From positions 1-64,000 of the forward strand of contig JBLNAZ010000020.1 in NCBI GenBank assembly GCA_050259615.1: DNA of 64,000 nt, in the 5' to 3' direction. The notes below the pieces were generated by a model. It searched no databases. It was given only the letters and a program-made list of their open reading frames with translations, and was not told the DNA's origin. The position numbers and the translations under genes are program-made. Positions 1 to 9,268 of the stretch are shown one piece after another. Position 1 is the first letter of the stretch. Every line of letters begins with the position of its first letter. The stretch comes from JAAXKN01 sp050259615. Its GTDB lineage: Bacteria; Bacteroidota; Ignavibacteria; Ignavibacteriales; SURF-24.

Positions 1-77
1 TGCTCAGCCGGAATGATCTGGTCTGTATCTATATTATCGCCCAGGACATAAGCCCTGCCGGAAATTTTATTATTCAT
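1..77 (-). CDS. leuD: 3-isopropylmalate dehydratase small subunit (N-terminal fragment)
   Basis: Only the first 25 codons lie in the window. They read MNNKISGRAYVLGDNIDTDQ followed by IIPAE. The GDNIDTDQIIPA segment is the hallmark N-terminus of LeuD, which pairs with LeuC to isomerise 2-isopropylmalate to 3-isopropylmalate. The ATG follows leuC by 35 nt, with a weak AGGTT ribosome site. It is the last gene seen in the ilv-leu operon. The truncation comes from the window edge, not from the gene. Confidence 0.9.
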   Translation of the reverse strand, partial: MNNKISGRAYVLGDNIDTDQIIPAE

Positions 78-112
78 TTTTAACCTATAATTTTTAGTTC
101 CGAAGAATTTAA

Positions 113-1408
113 TTACATGTACTCTCTTGGATCGGCCAGGCTGCCGTTTACAGCTGTTGCCGCTACCGTGAGGGCTGAAGCCAGATATACTCCTGCATTC
201 TTGCTTCCCATGCGCCCGGGGAAGTTCCTGTTTGTTGTGGATACTACAACGTCTCCATCCACAGAGCGGCCGAATGTATCGATTGGTCCGCCGAGGCACG
301 CCGCGCACGACGGAGGTGCAACATTGCATCCTGCACTGACAAATATATCCTTCAGTGTAGATCCTTCATATTTTTCCTCCTCCAGCATTCTGGCAACTGC
401 CGTAGAACCGGGTACGATAAAGGTTGGCACCTTTACCTTATTGCCTGCAAGCACCCTTGCAGCAAAGCGGAAGTCTGTTATCTTCCCGCCTGTGCATGAG
501 CCTATGTAGCACTTTGTAACCTTTGTGCCCTTTACATCGCTGGCCAAAGCGCGCTTATCGGGGCTGTGCGGGGCTGCAACAACGGGCACCAGCTTTGAAA
601 CGTCATAGGTCAATGTCTTCAGGTATCTGGCATCCTTATCGCTCTTAAATACTTCAAAGCTTCCTTTTACTTTTCCTTCAAGATATTTTTCAGTTACCTC
701 ATCAACAGCAATTATGCCGCTTATGGCTCCTGTTTCAATTGCCATATTAGTAAGAGTCATTCTTTCATACATCGGGAGTGATTCAATAGCTTCGCCGTCG
801 AACTCCATTGCGCAGTATGTAGCGCCGTCGGTTCCGATGTCGCCCAGTATCTGTAGAATAAGATCCTTTGCAGTCAGGTATTCGGGCATTTTTCCGTTAA
901 AAGTAAACCTGATGGATTCAGGCACTTTTTCCCATATTTTTCCCGTTCCCATTATAAAAGCCGCATCTGTATTGCCGACGCCGGTTGAGAACATGCCGAA
1001 AGCACCAGAAGTACAGGTGTGTGAGTCCGTTCCGAATAGAACCGTTCCGGGAACGTTAAAGCCTTCTTCTGCCAGAGCTATATGGCAGACACCCTTGTAC
1101 CTGTCTGTGCCGGGATCATAATAGTTCTTTAACTGCTGTTCTTTAGCAAACGTTCTCAGCATTTCAACATTCCTGTTTGCGTGGGTGTTTGCTGTAAATA
1201 TATAGTGATCGGGGAAAATAACGAGTTTATCCTTATCCCAGATTTTAGCTTCCTGTCCGAATTCCTTTTTCCAGATTTCTATTGTCGGCGGTCCGCATAC
1301 GTCGTGCGTCATCAGTACGTCCACATTCAGCCAGACATTCTCGCCGGGAGTCAGCTTCGATTTTCCGGCCGACTTTGCGAGTATCTTTTCGGTTATTGTC
1401 ATTCCCAT
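113..1408 (-). CDS. leuC: 3-isopropylmalate dehydratase large subunit
   Basis: A 431-residue aconitase-family enzyme that carries the [4Fe-4S] cluster and converts 2- to 3-isopropylmalate in leucine synthesis. Visible signatures are GTDSHTCTSGAFG near residue 126, CYIGSCTGG near residue 300 and PPSCAACLGG near residue 365; the latter two supply the three cluster cysteines. The length of about 430 residues fits the shorter LeuC/HacA-type subfamily rather than the roughly 466-residue E. coli type, so homoaconitase-like activity cannot be excluded, although leuD directly downstream and leuA/leuB upstream support leucine synthesis. The start is chosen at MGMTITEK because AAAGGA lies 6 nt before it. 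An internal Met two codons later is possible. Confidence 0.93.
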   Translation of the reverse strand: MGMTITEKILAKSAGKSKLTPGENVWLNVDVLMTHDVCGPPTIEIWKKEFGQEAKIWDKDKLVIFPDHYIFTANTHANRNVEMLRTFAKEQQLKNYYDPGTDRYKGVCHIALAEEGFNVPGTVLFGTDSHTCTSGAFGMFSTGVGNTDAAFIMGTGKIWEKVPESIRFTFNGKMPEYLTAKDLILQILGDIGTDGATYCAMEFDGEAIESLPMYERMTLTNMAIETGAISGIIAVDEVTEKYLEGKVKGSFEVFKSDKDARYLKTLTYDVSKLVPVVAAPHSPDKRALASDVKGTKVTKCYIGSCTGGKITDFRFAARVLAGNKVKVPTFIVPGSTAVARMLEEEKYEGSTLKDIFVSAGCNVAPPSCAACLGGPIDTFGRSVDGDVVVSTTNRNFPGRMGSKNAGVYLASALTVAATAVNGSLADPREYM

Positions 1409-1463
1409 ATTTATTCCTTTAGTATTATTCCGTTTTCAAATTCCGGTTCTGTAAATTTCCAGT

Positions 1464-3041
1464 TTATGCAACTGAAAGCTGTCCGCTGTTTTCCTCAGGG
1501 TTTTCATTTCTGAGATAGAGGTACTGCTGGTTAACTGCCTGCAGAAATGCCCTGGCGCTCGCCTCAATGATATCCGTTGAAATGCCGCGCCCCGTAAAGG
1601 ATTTCTCGCTGCACCTTATTCTTACAATGGCTTCACCCATCGCCTGGCGGCCTGATGTCACAGAGCGCACGTGATAGGCTTCAACAACGGGTTTTATATT
1701 TAAGACCCTTTCAATTGCATTAAAGCACGCATCCACCGGTCCGTCGCCAATTGCCGATTCCTGAAGTACTCCTTCCAAAGTCTTTATTCCCACAGTTGCA
1801 GTAGGAATTGCCGTATTGCCCGACTGCACCTGCAGAGAGACAATCTCAAAAGATTCTTCCTCCTTACAGACCTCGTCTCCCATCAGAAGTCTCAGGTCCT
1901 CGTCAAAAACTTCCTTTTTCTTATCTGCAAGCGCGAGGAATTTTTCATAAACCGACTGGAGTTCCTCACCTGCTGCATTATATCCAAGTTCAGCAAGGCG
2001 GGATTCAAGTCCGTGGCGCCCGGAGTGGCGGCCAAGCACTATCCTGCTTTTATTTACGCCCACCTGTTCAGGAGTTATTATCTCATAGGTCTGCTTGTTC
2101 TTAAGCATTCCATCCTGATGGATTCCGGACTCATGGGCAAAAGCGTTCTCGCCCACAATTGCCTTATTCGGCTGAACAACCATTCCGGTAAAGCCCGAAA
2201 CCATGCGGCTTGTGTTAAATATCTCTGGAGAATTTATGCCCGTATAAAATCCGCATAAGTCACGTCTTACCTTAAGAGCCATTACAATCTCTTCAAGCGA
2301 TGCGTTGCCGGCTCTTTCACCAATGCCGTTAATTGTGCATTCCACCTGGCGCGCACCATGATTAAGAGCGCTTAAGGTGTTTGCCACTGCAAGACCAAGG
2401 TCGTTGTGGCAGTGCACACTGATAACGGCTTGATCTATATTTTTTACTCTTTTCTTAAGCTCACATATAATCGCACCGAACTCTTCAGGAAGAGTGTATC
2501 CTGTAGTGTCTGGTATATTAACAGTTGTTGCACCGGCTTCAATTGCAGCCTCAATAACTTCACTGAGGTAGCCGATGTCTGTCCTTCCCGCATCCTCGGC
2601 AGAAAACTCAACGTCACTTACCAGCGTCTTTGCAAATGCTACGGCGTCATAAGACATCTTAACTACCGTACTTCTCTTTTCATTCAGTGTTCTGCCATAC
2701 TTCTCATCGCCGAACTTGCCGAGAATATGTATGTCCGAAGTGCTGGAGAATGTATGAATCCTCGGATGTCTTGCACTCTTCAAGGCCTCATATGCTGATT
2801 TGATATCCGCTTCCTTTGCCCTTGCAAGAGCAGCAATTACAGCCTGGGATTCATCTGCAATTCTTTTTACAGCTTCAAACTGTGCAGGTGAAGAGACGGG
2901 AAAACCCGCCTCTATTACATCCACATTAAGCCTTACAAGCTGACGCGCAATTTCGAGCTTTTCAAAGACGTTCAATGATGCCCCTGGCGACTGTTCGCCA
3001 TCGCGCAGTGTTGTATCGAAGATTACTATTTTATTGTCCAA
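1464..3041 (-). CDS. leuA: 2-isopropylmalate synthase
   Basis: A 525-residue protein catalysing the committed step of leucine synthesis, condensation of acetyl-CoA with 2-oxoisovalerate. The N-terminal TIM barrel shows DTTLRDGEQSPGASL at residues 9-23 and the metal-binding HCHNDLGLAVANT near residue 212. The C-terminal 130 or so residues form the LeuA dimerisation and allosteric domain, so leucine feedback inhibition is expected. The start codon is TTG, supported by AGGAG placed 6 nt upstream; no ATG lies nearby in frame. It sits 30 nt after leuB and 55 nt before leuC. Citramalate synthase is the main alternative for this family, but the position inside a full ilv-leu operon favours LeuA. Confidence 0.93.
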   Translation of the reverse strand: MDNKIVIFDTTLRDGEQSPGASLNVFEKLEIARQLVRLNVDVIEAGFPVSSPAQFEAVKRIADESQAVIAALARAKEADIKSAYEALKSARHPRIHTFSSTSDIHILGKFGDEKYGRTLNEKRSTVVKMSYDAVAFAKTLVSDVEFSAEDAGRTDIGYLSEVIEAAIEAGATTVNIPDTTGYTLPEEFGAIICELKKRVKNIDQAVISVHCHNDLGLAVANTLSALNHGARQVECTINGIGERAGNASLEEIVMALKVRRDLCGFYTGINSPEIFNTSRMVSGFTGMVVQPNKAIVGENAFAHESGIHQDGMLKNKQTYEIITPEQVGVNKSRIVLGRHSGRHGLESRLAELGYNAAGEELQSVYEKFLALADKKKEVFDEDLRLLMGDEVCKEEESFEIVSLQVQSGNTAIPTATVGIKTLEGVLQESAIGDGPVDACFNAIERVLNIKPVVEAYHVRSVTSGRQAMGEAIVRIRCSEKSFTGRGISTDIIEASARAFLQAVNQQYLYLRNENPEENSGQLSVA

Positions 3042-3071
3042 TTTTTCTCCTGTAAGAATTATTGCAGAGAC

Positions 3072-4169
3072 TTATTTTACTGAGAAAACCTTTCCCGCGC
3101 GGGAAAGTATTTTTTCAGTCTGTTCTAAAACCGCTTCCGTCATATCCGTTGTGCTTAAGAGCTTTGTGCCTTCGGAATATATGTCGGCTGTTCTGTACCC
3201 TTCAGAAAGAACGCCTTCAATTGCACCGTTTACTACAGCTGCAGCTTCCGTGTTCTTAAGCGAATGCTCAAAAAGCATTGCCGCAGAGGCAATTGTAGCA
3301 AGTGGGTTTGCCTTGTTCTGCCCTGCGATGTCAGGGGCGCTTCCGTGAATAGGCTCATACAAAGCATACTTTGTGCCCATACTTGCCGAAGGAAGCATTC
3401 CAAGACTTCCTGTTATCATGCCGGATATATCGCTTAGGATGTCGCCGAACAGGTTGCCCGTTACAATAACGTCGAACTGTTTCGGGTTTCTTACAATCTG
3501 CATTGCCGCGTTATCAACGTACATATCGGAAAGTGCAACATCCTGGTATTCCTTATGGACTTCATGCACCACGGTTCTCCAGAACTGCGAGACTTCAAGT
3601 ACGTTGGCCTTATCAACAGACATAACATTTTTGCTTCTTGTCCGCGCCATCTCAAATGCTGTTCTTGCAATGCGCTCAACTTCATCCCGCGTATATTCCA
3701 TGGTGTTCCAACCCCTCTTCTCATCATAGCCCCGGGGTTCGCCAAAGTATATCCCGCCTGTAAGTTCTCTTACCACAATAAAATCCGTTCCCTTTACCAC
3801 TTCACTTTTCAGCGATGAGGAATCAACAAGGCAGTCGTAGACTTTTGCAGGCCTGATATTGGCAAAGAGTCCCAGTTCCTTTCTGATCCTTAATAATGCT
3901 GCCTCAGGCTTCAGGTGGTGGGGTAATGTTTCCCATTTGGGCCCTCCCACGGCGCCCAGGAGCACGGCGCCAGAAGCCTTGCACTCACGGAGTACATCTT
4001 CTGAAAGCGGGATGCCGTATTTTTCGTATGAGCATCCGCCGATGAGTCCCTCTGTAAATTCCAGAGGGAAGCTCATTTTTTCCGAAACCATTTCCATAAC
4101 CTTCACGGCAGAGCTTACGATATCAGGGCCTATACCGTCGCCCGGGAGCAGCATTACCCTGAAACTCAT
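3072..4169 (-). CDS. leuB: 3-isopropylmalate dehydrogenase
   Basis: A 365-residue NAD-dependent beta-decarboxylating dehydrogenase that oxidises and decarboxylates 3-isopropylmalate to 2-oxoisocaproate. Diagnostic segments are RELTGGIYFGEPRG near residue 135, the substrate- and metal-binding region SDMYVDNAAMQ near residue 214, and the NAD-binding YEPIHGSAPDIAGQ near residue 271. Length is normal for the family. The start overlaps the ilvC stop by 4 nt (ATGA) with AGGTGGGAG just upstream inside ilvC, which implies translational coupling. Gene order places leuB ahead of leuA. Confidence 0.95.
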   Translation of the reverse strand: MSFRVMLLPGDGIGPDIVSSAVKVMEMVSEKMSFPLEFTEGLIGGCSYEKYGIPLSEDVLRECKASGAVLLGAVGGPKWETLPHHLKPEAALLRIRKELGLFANIRPAKVYDCLVDSSSLKSEVVKGTDFIVVRELTGGIYFGEPRGYDEKRGWNTMEYTRDEVERIARTAFEMARTRSKNVMSVDKANVLEVSQFWRTVVHEVHKEYQDVALSDMYVDNAAMQIVRNPKQFDVIVTGNLFGDILSDISGMITGSLGMLPSASMGTKYALYEPIHGSAPDIAGQNKANPLATIASAAMLFEHSLKNTEAAAVVNGAIEGVLSEGYRTADIYSEGTKLLSTTDMTEAVLEQTEKILSRAGKVFSVK

Positions 4170-5182
4170 ACTCCCACCTCTTCCCTGGCGCTTTTCTTAA
4201 AGAGCCAGCTCATCATGGAGCGGAGTTTGGAGCCTGTTTTTTCAATTGAGTGCTCTTTGTTTTCTTCTCTCATCTTCTGCATATTCGGCATGCCGGTGCT
4301 GCATTCATCAAGCCATTCCTTTGCAAAACGCCCGTCCTGAATTTCAGCAAGGATCTTTTTCATTTCGCTTCTTGCCTCGGCGTTTATAATTCTTTTTCCG
4401 CGGCTCATTCCGCCATATTCCGCCGTATCGCTTACAGAATAGTTCATTCTTGTAAGGCCTCCTTCATAGTAAAGGTCAACAATAAGCTTCATCTCGTGCA
4501 TGCATTCAAAGTATGCAAGTTCAGGAGGATATCCGGCATCAACGAGAGTTTCAAATCCCGCCTTTATGAGTTCAGCCGAGCCGCCGCAAAGGACTGCCTG
4601 CTCGCCGAAGAGGTCTGTTTCGGTCTCATCCTTAAAGTTTGTTTCAATAACGCCGGCCTTTGTGCCGCCAATGCCCTTAGCCCAAGCAAGAGCCATTTCC
4701 TTTGTTGTGCCTGATGGGTCCTGATTTACAGCTATCAGGCAGGGTACGCCTCTTCCTTCAAGGTAAGTTCTTCTTACCAGGTGGCCCGGGCTTTTAGGTG
4801 CAATCATCATTACGTTAACGTCAGCCGGAGGAACGATCTGTTTATAATGAATATTGAATCCGTGACCGAATGCCAGTGTGGCTCCTGATTTAAGAAACGG
4901 TCCTATTTCCTCGTCATAAACTTTCTTCTGCGTCTGGTCGGGCAGAAGCACCATTACAACGTCAGCATCCTTAACTGCATCTTTCACGGTTTTAACTTTG
5001 AGTCCCGCTTTTTCAGCCTTTGGCCATGAAGCGCTTGATTCTCTCAGGCCCACGCATACGTCGAGGCCGCTTTCCATTAAATTAAGCGAGTGTGCGTGTC
5101 CCTGGCTTCCGAAGCCGAGGACGGCAATTTTTTTATCTTTTAATACATCCAGGTTCGCATCCTGTTCATAATAAACTTTCAT
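4166..5182 (-). CDS. ilvC: Ketol-acid reductoisomerase (class I)
   Basis: A 338-residue class I (short) enzyme that isomerises and reduces acetolactate or acetohydroxybutyrate in the shared valine/isoleucine pathway. The Rossmann motif GFGSQGHAHSLNL is at residues 23-35, followed by VGLRESSASW, where Arg and Ser suggest NADPH preference. The metal-binding knot domain includes DLFGEQAVLCGG near residue 190 and YFECMHEMKLIVDL near residue 225. The ATG has AAGGAATT immediately upstream. It follows ilvN by 14 nt and overlaps leuB by 4 nt, joining the ilv and leu halves of one operon. Confidence 0.96.
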   Translation of the reverse strand: MKVYYEQDANLDVLKDKKIAVLGFGSQGHAHSLNLMESGLDVCVGLRESSASWPKAEKAGLKVKTVKDAVKDADVVMVLLPDQTQKKVYDEEIGPFLKSGATLAFGHGFNIHYKQIVPPADVNVMMIAPKSPGHLVRRTYLEGRGVPCLIAVNQDPSGTTKEMALAWAKGIGGTKAGVIETNFKDETETDLFGEQAVLCGGSAELIKAGFETLVDAGYPPELAYFECMHEMKLIVDLYYEGGLTRMNYSVSDTAEYGGMSRGKRIINAEARSEMKKILAEIQDGRFAKEWLDECSTGMPNMQKMREENKEHSIEKTGSKLRSMMSWLFKKSAREEVGV

Positions 5183-5196
5183 TTTAATTCCTTGTG

Positions 5197-5715
5197 TTAT
5201 AATTGTGAATAATTTGTCTGCTTTTTAAGATCTTTAGTCTGTTCGCCTCTTTTTAAGGCTACAGCACCCGAGCGCGCAAGTTCCTTAATGCCGTAAGGGG
5301 CAAGGACGTTAATTGCGGCGTCAATTTTATCAGGCGGTCCCGTAATTTCGAGCGTTATGGTTTTATTGTTTATGTCAACCACATTGCCGCGGAATATTTC
5401 GCCCACGTTCAGGATCTCGGAGCGTGTGCCTTTCTGGTAGAATACGGTAATCATGGCAAGTTCCCTTACTACCGTAGGAGTCTGCGTCAGATCAATCACC
5501 TTTATTGTATCGATAAGTCGGTTAAGCTGCTTTACCACCTGTTCGATTATCTTATCGTCGCCCGAAGTAACGAGCGTCATTCTTGAGACCTCAGGTATTT
5601 CAGTTTCGCCAATTGAAATACTCTGGATGTTAAAACCCTTTCCGCTGAACATTGTAGCAACACGGTTAAAAGCGCCGTACCTGTTTTCCAGCAATACAGA
5701 AATTATATGTTTCAT
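5197..5715 (-). CDS. ilvN: Acetolactate synthase regulatory (small) subunit
   Basis: A 172-residue small subunit of acetohydroxyacid synthase. Residues 1-75 form an ACT domain, with VLLENRYGAFNRVATMFSGK near the N-terminus, which binds valine for feedback inhibition. Residues 85-160 form the second, ALS_ss_C-type domain that contacts the catalytic subunit. It lies 5 nt downstream of ilvB, the usual arrangement for the holoenzyme. The symbol ilvH is equally acceptable, since sequence alone does not separate the isozyme names. Confidence 0.93.
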   Translation of the reverse strand: MKHIISVLLENRYGAFNRVATMFSGKGFNIQSISIGETEIPEVSRMTLVTSGDDKIIEQVVKQLNRLIDTIKVIDLTQTPTVVRELAMITVFYQKGTRSEILNVGEIFRGNVVDINNKTITLEITGPPDKIDAAINVLAPYGIKELARSGAVALKRGEQTKDLKKQTNYSQL

Positions 5716-5720
5716 ATTTT

Positions 5721-7439
5721 TTACTTCGTTGATTTGGGATTCAGTCGTTTAACGATCATCTTGTCGTATGAAGCTCCCGGAGGAACCATTGGGAACACCA
5801 TATCCTCACGCACCACCTTGAATTCAATGAGTACCGGTCCGTCATTTATTTCAAAAGCCCTGTCCAGTATATTCTCCACTTCCTTTGGTGAATCGGTAGA
5901 GAAACCCTTAAGCCCGAAAGCCTCGGCAACCTTCATAAAGTTGGGGTTGCTTTCTGAAAGGTCGGTAAAGCTGTACTTTTCAAAATGGAACAGTTCCTGC
6001 CACTGGCGCACCATGCCGAGGAAGCTGTTGTTTATTATGATAAACTTAATTGGAAGCTTGTATGCGGCAGCTGTAATGAGTTCCTGTATATTCATCTGGA
6101 AGCCGCCGTCGCCGCTTATGGAAATTACGGGGCGGTCTTTAATGGCAAATGCAGCCCCTATGGCAGCGGGCACCGAGAAGCCCATAGTGCCAAGTCCGCC
6201 GCTTGTAAGAAGCGAGCGCGGATTTCTGAACTTATAGTACTGTGCAGTCCACATCTGGTGCTGGCCCACGTCAGTAACAACAACGGCCTCACCCTTTGTC
6301 TTCTCCGACAATTTATCAATTACGAATTCAGTTCTTAAAAGCCCGTCGCCGCCTTCATAGTCGAGCGGGCATTCATCCCTCCACGCATTAATCTCATTCC
6401 ACCATTCCGGGAAGCTCAAGGGCTCACCAAGCTCAGCTGCAAGTTCAGCCATTACGTGCTTTACATCCCCCACAATCGGAAGGTCGACAACAACGTTTTT
6501 ATCTATTGCGGTGGGATCGATATCCACGTGTATCTTAAAAGCCTTCGGCGCAAAGTTTTTAACGTCGCCGGCCACGCGGTCGTCGAAGCGGGCACCAAGT
6601 GCAATCAGAAGGTCGCAGCTGCTTACGGCCTTGTTGGCATAGTAAGTGCCGTGCATTCCCAGCATTCCAAGCGACTGGTCGCTCATACCGTCAAAGGCTC
6701 CCAGGCCCTGAAGCGTCATTGTTACGGGAAGGTTATGTTCACCTGCAAGAACCCTGAGCTCATTAGATCCGCCTGACATAATAACGCCGCCGCCCACATA
6801 TAGCAGCGGGCGCTTTGCGCTTTTTAACATCTCGGCTGCTTTCTTTATCTGGTACTGATGCCCGTAGAAAAACGGCCTGTAGCCTTTTAACTCAACATTT
6901 TCAGGATACTGATATTCACACTCCGAGGCTACGACGTCTTTGGGAAGATCCACCAGTACGGGTCCAGGTCTTCCTGTAGATGCAATAAAGAAAGCCTTCT
7001 TAATTGTTGAGGCCAGTTCCCTAACGTCGCGAACGAGGAAGTTATGCTTTGTAATAGGGCGCGTAATGCCTACGATGTCTGCCTCCTGGAAAGCATCGTT
7101 ACCTATAAGGTGGGAAGCAACCTGTCCGGTAAAAACTACAAGAGGAACCGAATCCATGTAAGCATCGGCTATTCCTGTAACGGTGTTTGTTGCACCGGGA
7201 CCTGAAGTTACAAGCACCACGCCCGGTTTTCCTGTTGCCTTTGCATAGCCTTCGGCCATATGTGTGGCACCCTGTTCATGGCGTACAAGAATGTGCTCCA
7301 GGAAATCCACGTCATGGAGTTTTTCATAAAGCTTTAAGACTGCGCCTCCCGGATACCCGAAGATATATTCCACCTTCTCCTGTCTGAGGCATTCAAAAAA
7401 TATGTCTGATCCTCTCATCATACCGTTGTTTTCTTTCAT
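5721..7439 (-). CDS. ilvB: Acetolactate synthase catalytic (large) subunit
   Basis: A 572-residue thiamine diphosphate enzyme forming acetolactate from two pyruvates, or acetohydroxybutyrate from pyruvate and 2-oxobutyrate. Visible are the catalytic glutamate in RHEQGATHMAEGYA near residue 53, the FAD/central domain, and the TPP-binding GDGGFQMNIQEL near residue 430. The open frame extends 48 codons further upstream into ilvD, but that extension is Arg-rich and unlike the family. I choose the ATG at 7439 (MKENNGMMRGSD), preceded by GAAGGAGAAGG in the end of ilvD and only 1 nt after the ilvD stop, so translation is probably coupled. Confidence 0.94.
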   Translation of the reverse strand: MKENNGMMRGSDIFFECLRQEKVEYIFGYPGGAVLKLYEKLHDVDFLEHILVRHEQGATHMAEGYAKATGKPGVVLVTSGPGATNTVTGIADAYMDSVPLVVFTGQVASHLIGNDAFQEADIVGITRPITKHNFLVRDVRELASTIKKAFFIASTGRPGPVLVDLPKDVVASECEYQYPENVELKGYRPFFYGHQYQIKKAAEMLKSAKRPLLYVGGGVIMSGGSNELRVLAGEHNLPVTMTLQGLGAFDGMSDQSLGMLGMHGTYYANKAVSSCDLLIALGARFDDRVAGDVKNFAPKAFKIHVDIDPTAIDKNVVVDLPIVGDVKHVMAELAAELGEPLSFPEWWNEINAWRDECPLDYEGGDGLLRTEFVIDKLSEKTKGEAVVVTDVGQHQMWTAQYYKFRNPRSLLTSGGLGTMGFSVPAAIGAAFAIKDRPVISISGDGGFQMNIQELITAAAYKLPIKFIIINNSFLGMVRQWQELFHFEKYSFTDLSESNPNFMKVAEAFGLKGFSTDSPKEVENILDRAFEINDGPVLIEFKVVREDMVFPMVPPGASYDKMIVKRLNPKSTK

Positions 7440-7440
7440 A

Positions 7441-9150
7441 TTACTGCACCTTCTCCTTCTTTCTGGTTTCGGGGATTCTAAGGACCGCGCCCGTATTGGC
7501 TGAAGTAACCATGCGTGAGTACCGGGCGAGATATCCCGTTTTAATTTTAAGTTCGAATTCCGGCAGGACCTCAAGGCGGCCATTTATTTCGTCTTCTGTA
7601 AGATCCACTTCAAGTGTTTTTCCGGGAATGTCAATTTTAATAATGTCGCCGTCCATGAGGGCTGCAACGGGCCCCATATCTGCGGCTTCAGGAGAAACGT
7701 GTCCTATGCAGGCACCTCTTGTTCCGCCGGAGAATCTTCCGTCAGTAATAAGAGCCACCTTGTCGCCAAGTCCCATTCCTGCAATTGCGCTGGTAGGTGA
7801 AAGCATCTCGGGCATTCCGGGTCCGCCCCTGGGGCCTTCATACCTGATTACAACCACGTCGCCCGCCTTAATCTTTCCGTCCATTATGGCGCTTACGGCC
7901 TCATCCTGTGAATTAAAAACTCTTGCCGGACCCGTATGCCTAAGCATCTTTTCGTCCACGGCTGCAGTTTTAACAACCGATCCCATTGGGGCGAGGTTGC
8001 CGAAAAGGATAGCCAGGCCGCCCGTATGGCTGAAGGGGTCCTCTACGGAATGTATAATGCCGGGATTTTTAACTTTTGCTGAAGCAATGTTCTCCCCCAG
8101 TGTTCTGCCTGTAACGGTAGGTCTTTCCAGGTCCAGCACGCCGTCAATGTGCGAGAGCTCATTTAAGATTGCCGGGATACCTCCCGCCATGTCAACGTCT
8201 TCCATATGGACGAGGGCTGTAGCAGGGCTTACCTTGCAGATATAAGGGACTTTCTGTGAAAGTTCATTTAATTCATTCAAGTCGAACTCCAGTCCGGCTT
8301 CACTTGCAACAGCAAGTGTGTGCAGAACCGTATTTGTGCTTCCGCCCATTGCCATATCGAGCGCAAATGCATTAAGCATTGAAGAGCGTGTTATAAGGTC
8401 CCGCGGCTTAAGGTCTTTCTCGACGAGTTCAATTATTTTTTTACCGGCTTCTTTGGCCAGTTCTTTTCTTTTGGGGTCAAGCGCAAGTATGGTTCCGTTT
8501 CCGGGAAGGGCCAGCCCTAAGGCTTCAAGCAGGCAGTTCATTGAGTTGGCAGTAAACATACCCGCGCATGAGCCGCAGGAGGGGCAGCTGAAGTCTTCAA
8601 GTTCTTTAAGCCTTTGGGATGTGATCTGCCCCGACTTATACTGCCCCACGCCCTCGAAGACCGATATGAGGTCGGTTCTTTCGCCGGTGGAGGGCATTTG
8701 ACCGGCCTTCATAGGCCCGCCGGATACAAATATGGCAGGTACATTTATGCGCGCTGCTGCCATCATCATCCCGGGGACTATCTTATCGCAGTTGGAGATG
8801 CATACCATGCCGTCGAAGCGGTGAGCTTCCATTACGGTCTCAACCGAATCTGCAATCAGCTCGCGGCTGGGCAGAGAGTAGCGCATTCCAATATGCCCCA
8901 TTGCAATGCCGTCATCGACGCCGATGGTATTAAATTCAAAAGGTATGCCTCCGGCTTCAAGAACAGCCTCCTTAACAATTTTGGCAAAGTCCTGAAGGTG
9001 CACGTGGCCGGGAATTACATCTATATACGAATTGCAGATGCCGATAAACGGTTTCTTAAAGTCCTCGTCGGTCTTGACTACTCCCGTAGCCCTCAGGAGG
9101 CTGCGGTGGGGAGCCTTATCGAAGCCCTGTTTTATTAAATCAGATCTCAC
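7441..9150 (-). CDS. ilvD: Dihydroxy-acid dehydratase
   Basis: A 569-residue Fe-S dehydratase for the last common step of valine and isoleucine synthesis. Cluster cysteines are visible in GICNSYIDVIPGH near residue 35, CISNCDKIVPGMM near residue 108 and CPSCGSCAGMF near residue 180. The GTG start at 9150 (reading RSDLIKQGFDKAPHR after the initiator) is preferred: it has AGAGGA 5 nt upstream and matches the usual family N-terminus. An in-frame ATG at 9180 would add ten residues (MFLKIFSEEN) but has no ribosome site. It is the first enzyme gene of the operon, behind a 56-codon leader ORF. Confidence 0.94.
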   Translation of the reverse strand: MRSDLIKQGFDKAPHRSLLRATGVVKTDEDFKKPFIGICNSYIDVIPGHVHLQDFAKIVKEAVLEAGGIPFEFNTIGVDDGIAMGHIGMRYSLPSRELIADSVETVMEAHRFDGMVCISNCDKIVPGMMMAAARINVPAIFVSGGPMKAGQMPSTGERTDLISVFEGVGQYKSGQITSQRLKELEDFSCPSCGSCAGMFTANSMNCLLEALGLALPGNGTILALDPKRKELAKEAGKKIIELVEKDLKPRDLITRSSMLNAFALDMAMGGSTNTVLHTLAVASEAGLEFDLNELNELSQKVPYICKVSPATALVHMEDVDMAGGIPAILNELSHIDGVLDLERPTVTGRTLGENIASAKVKNPGIIHSVEDPFSHTGGLAILFGNLAPMGSVVKTAAVDEKMLRHTGPARVFNSQDEAVSAIMDGKIKAGDVVVIRYEGPRGGPGMPEMLSPTSAIAGMGLGDKVALITDGRFSGGTRGACIGHVSPEAADMGPVAALMDGDIIKIDIPGKTLEVDLTEDEINGRLEVLPEFELKIKTGYLARYSRMVTSANTGAVLRIPETRKKEKVQ

Positions 9151-9186
9151 GTTTTCCTCTGAAAATATCTTCAGAAACATACCATT

Positions 9187-9207
9187 GGGGTTCAGGTCAA
9201 CCCCTGA
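9187..9207 (-). promoter_or_regulatory. Two mutually exclusive hairpins in the ilvD leader
   Basis: Read on the minus strand, TCAGG/CCTGA (9207-9203 with 9196-9192) and GGGGTT/AACCCC (9204-9199 with 9192-9187) share bases, so only one can form. They lie about 40 nt before the ilvD GTG and after the leader ORF. No U-run follows, so if they are regulatory they could act on translation or on pausing rather than as a textbook terminator. Functional assignment is inference. Confidence 0.4.
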
Positions 9208-9268
9208 TCTGATCTTTAATTTGCTTTTGTGTTAGTGTTTGATTCTTGATTAGGGATTGACAAGTATT

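Noticed and set aside
117..509. Plus-strand ORFs opposite leuC and similar shadow ORFs through the window
   Set aside because: They are reverse or shifted frames of well-identified genes with no ribosome site or family match.
7440..7583. N-terminal extension of the ilvB frame (about 48 residues)
   Set aside because: It overlaps the end of ilvD in another frame, is Arg-rich and unlike the family; the ATG at 7439 has its own ribosome site.
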